The notes under the pieces: generated by a model
What the model saw: only the letters and a program-made list of their open reading frames with translations
Told to the model about the DNA's origin: nothing
Database searches by the model: none
Assembly: GCA_027081065.1 (NCBI GenBank)
Contig: JALWLW010000084.1
Span: forward strand, 1 to 44,270
Direction of reading: 5' to 3'
DNA length: 44,270 nucleotides
Origin: Campylobacteraceae bacterium
GTDB lineage: Bacteria > Campylobacterota > Campylobacteria > Campylobacterales > Sulfurovaceae
Program-made: the position numbers and the translations under genes
In this document: piece by piece, positions 43,528 to 44,270 of the stretch
Layout: every line of letters begins with the position of its first letter
Numbering within the stretch: the stretch's first letter is position 1

Positions 43528-44270
43528 TTACTCAACTGTAAACTGTCCCATCATTCCAGCATCTTCATGCTCTAAGAAGTGACAGTGGTACATGTAGGGC
43601 TTAGTGCTACTCGTAAAATCAGTCATTTTAACAATGAGGGTTACTGTGTCATTCCCACTTAAAAAGACAGTATCTTTATACCCTTTTTCATTTTCAAGTA
43701 CATTCGCCTCTGAACCATTACGTTTAGCGATAATAAAGTGTGAGTCATGAATGTGAAAGTTATGGTTCATTCCCATGGTATTGGTTACTTCCCAAATTTC
43801 TACATCATTCAATGGAACACGCTCATTTATAACACTCATATTCATAGAAACACCATTGATTCTAAAGTCACCTGGTCCTGAAGCAGAGAGTGAAAAAGTA
43901 CGTGTTCGTACAGCTTGGTCTAAAGTATGTCTATTTAAGGTAGTTAAAGTGTTTGGAGTAGTTGTCGTATTTATGGTCTCTTTTGTAACTTTAACCTTCA
44001 AAAAGTTTTTATTTTGTGCTACATCTTTAAATAGAAGGGTTTTGTTTAAATCAGAAGAGAAATCCACAACAATTTCAGCACGTTCAGCAGGACTCAGCCT
44101 TATATGGGTAATCGGAACAGGTGATTCAAGTAAAGAGTTGTCCGTACCTATCTGTTTAAAGGTACGACCATCATCAAACGCCAAGTCATACACTGTTGAA
44201 TTTGAACCATTGAGTATTCTAAAACGTACCTCTTTATTGGCTACATCAATAAAGGCATTGATAACCCCAT
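43528..44270 (-). CDS. CueO-like multicopper oxidase, second copy, 5' part beyond the window
   Basis: Open to the right edge, so the start lies outside; the GTG at 44193 is an internal Val. About 247 C-terminal residues are visible, nearly identical to the oxidase at 37130-38557, with HNFHIHDSHF and HCHFLEHEDAGMM at the copper sites. Differences are scattered (for example ITHIRL versus MSRLKL). In the same orientation as the first copy. Confidence 0.92.
   Translation of the reverse strand, partial: GVINAFIDVANKEVRFRILNGSNSTVYDLAFDDGRTFKQIGTDNSLLESPVPITHIRLSPAERAEIVVDFSSDLNKTLLFKDVAQNKNFLKVKVTKETINTTTTPNTLTTLNRHTLDQAVRTRTFSLSASGPGDFRINGVSMNMSVINERVPLNDVEIWEVTNTMGMNHNFHIHDSHFIIAKRNGSEANVLENEKGYKDTVFLSGNDTVTLIVKMTDFTSSTKPYMYHCHFLEHEDAGMMGQFTVE

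Noticed and set aside
43528..44193. GTG at 44193 as the start of the second oxidase gene
   Set aside because: The frame continues upstream to the window edge with matching residues, so this is an internal Val.

Overview
The window looks like chromosomal DNA of a free-living member of the Campylobacterota (epsilonproteobacteria; Sulfurimonas-, Sulfurovum- or Arcobacter-like). Reasons: low GC; the block ffh-rpsP-khpA-rimM-trmD-rplS; the block uvrB / small gene / pseudopilins / priA / ispG, which from memory matches gene order in Campylobacter; a short ComEC without a nuclease-like domain; and a histidine kinase with the AHQWRQPLN phospho-box common in this phylum. The genus cannot be fixed from sequence alone.

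Layout. 1-694: 3' end of a BspA-like (DUF285) repeat surface protein. 848-4484: SRP, ribosome and tRNA-modification operon. 4651-6001: membrane protein plus a DEDDh exonuclease, ending in a 16-bp hairpin shared with the convergent MltB-like lipoprotein gene. 6060-12821 (minus strand): mltB-like, EI24/CysZ-like, gamma carbonic anhydrase, ppk, uvrB and an unlisted 62-aa coiled-coil gene that appears to start with ATT. 12882-16710: small conserved protein, three type IV pilin/pseudopilin-like proteins, and priA, whose N-terminus is only complete if it starts at an ATT codon. 16794-21866: ispG-dnaB-comEC-rhomboid-lipoprotein, probably one operon. 21877-25101: envelope genes (Cys-rich peptide, L,D-transpeptidase, DUF945, lipoprotein).

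25224-44270 is accessory-like: three response regulator/kinase pairs, secreted beta-propeller proteins, small lipoproteins, a His-rich periplasmic protein with an outer-membrane protein in the same operon as a two-component system, and a copper cluster. The copper cluster holds two near-identical CueO-like multicopper oxidases in direct orientation flanking a Cys-containing lipoprotein, CopA-type oxidase, CopB and a secreted HEAGH putative metallopeptidase.

How it may work together (inference): the two tandem two-component systems at 30.7-32.5 kb and 35.4-37.1 kb sense something in the periplasm, plausibly copper or oxidative stress, and control secreted metal-handling proteins. Two minus-strand promoters (multicopper oxidase and the neighbouring lipoprotein) share a 14-bp element (13 of 14 identical) 11 bp upstream of the -10 box, with a direct-repeat layout typical of OmpR-family operators. 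No tRNA, rRNA, CRISPR array or insertion sequence was seen. No gene-free stretch exceeds about 250 bases.
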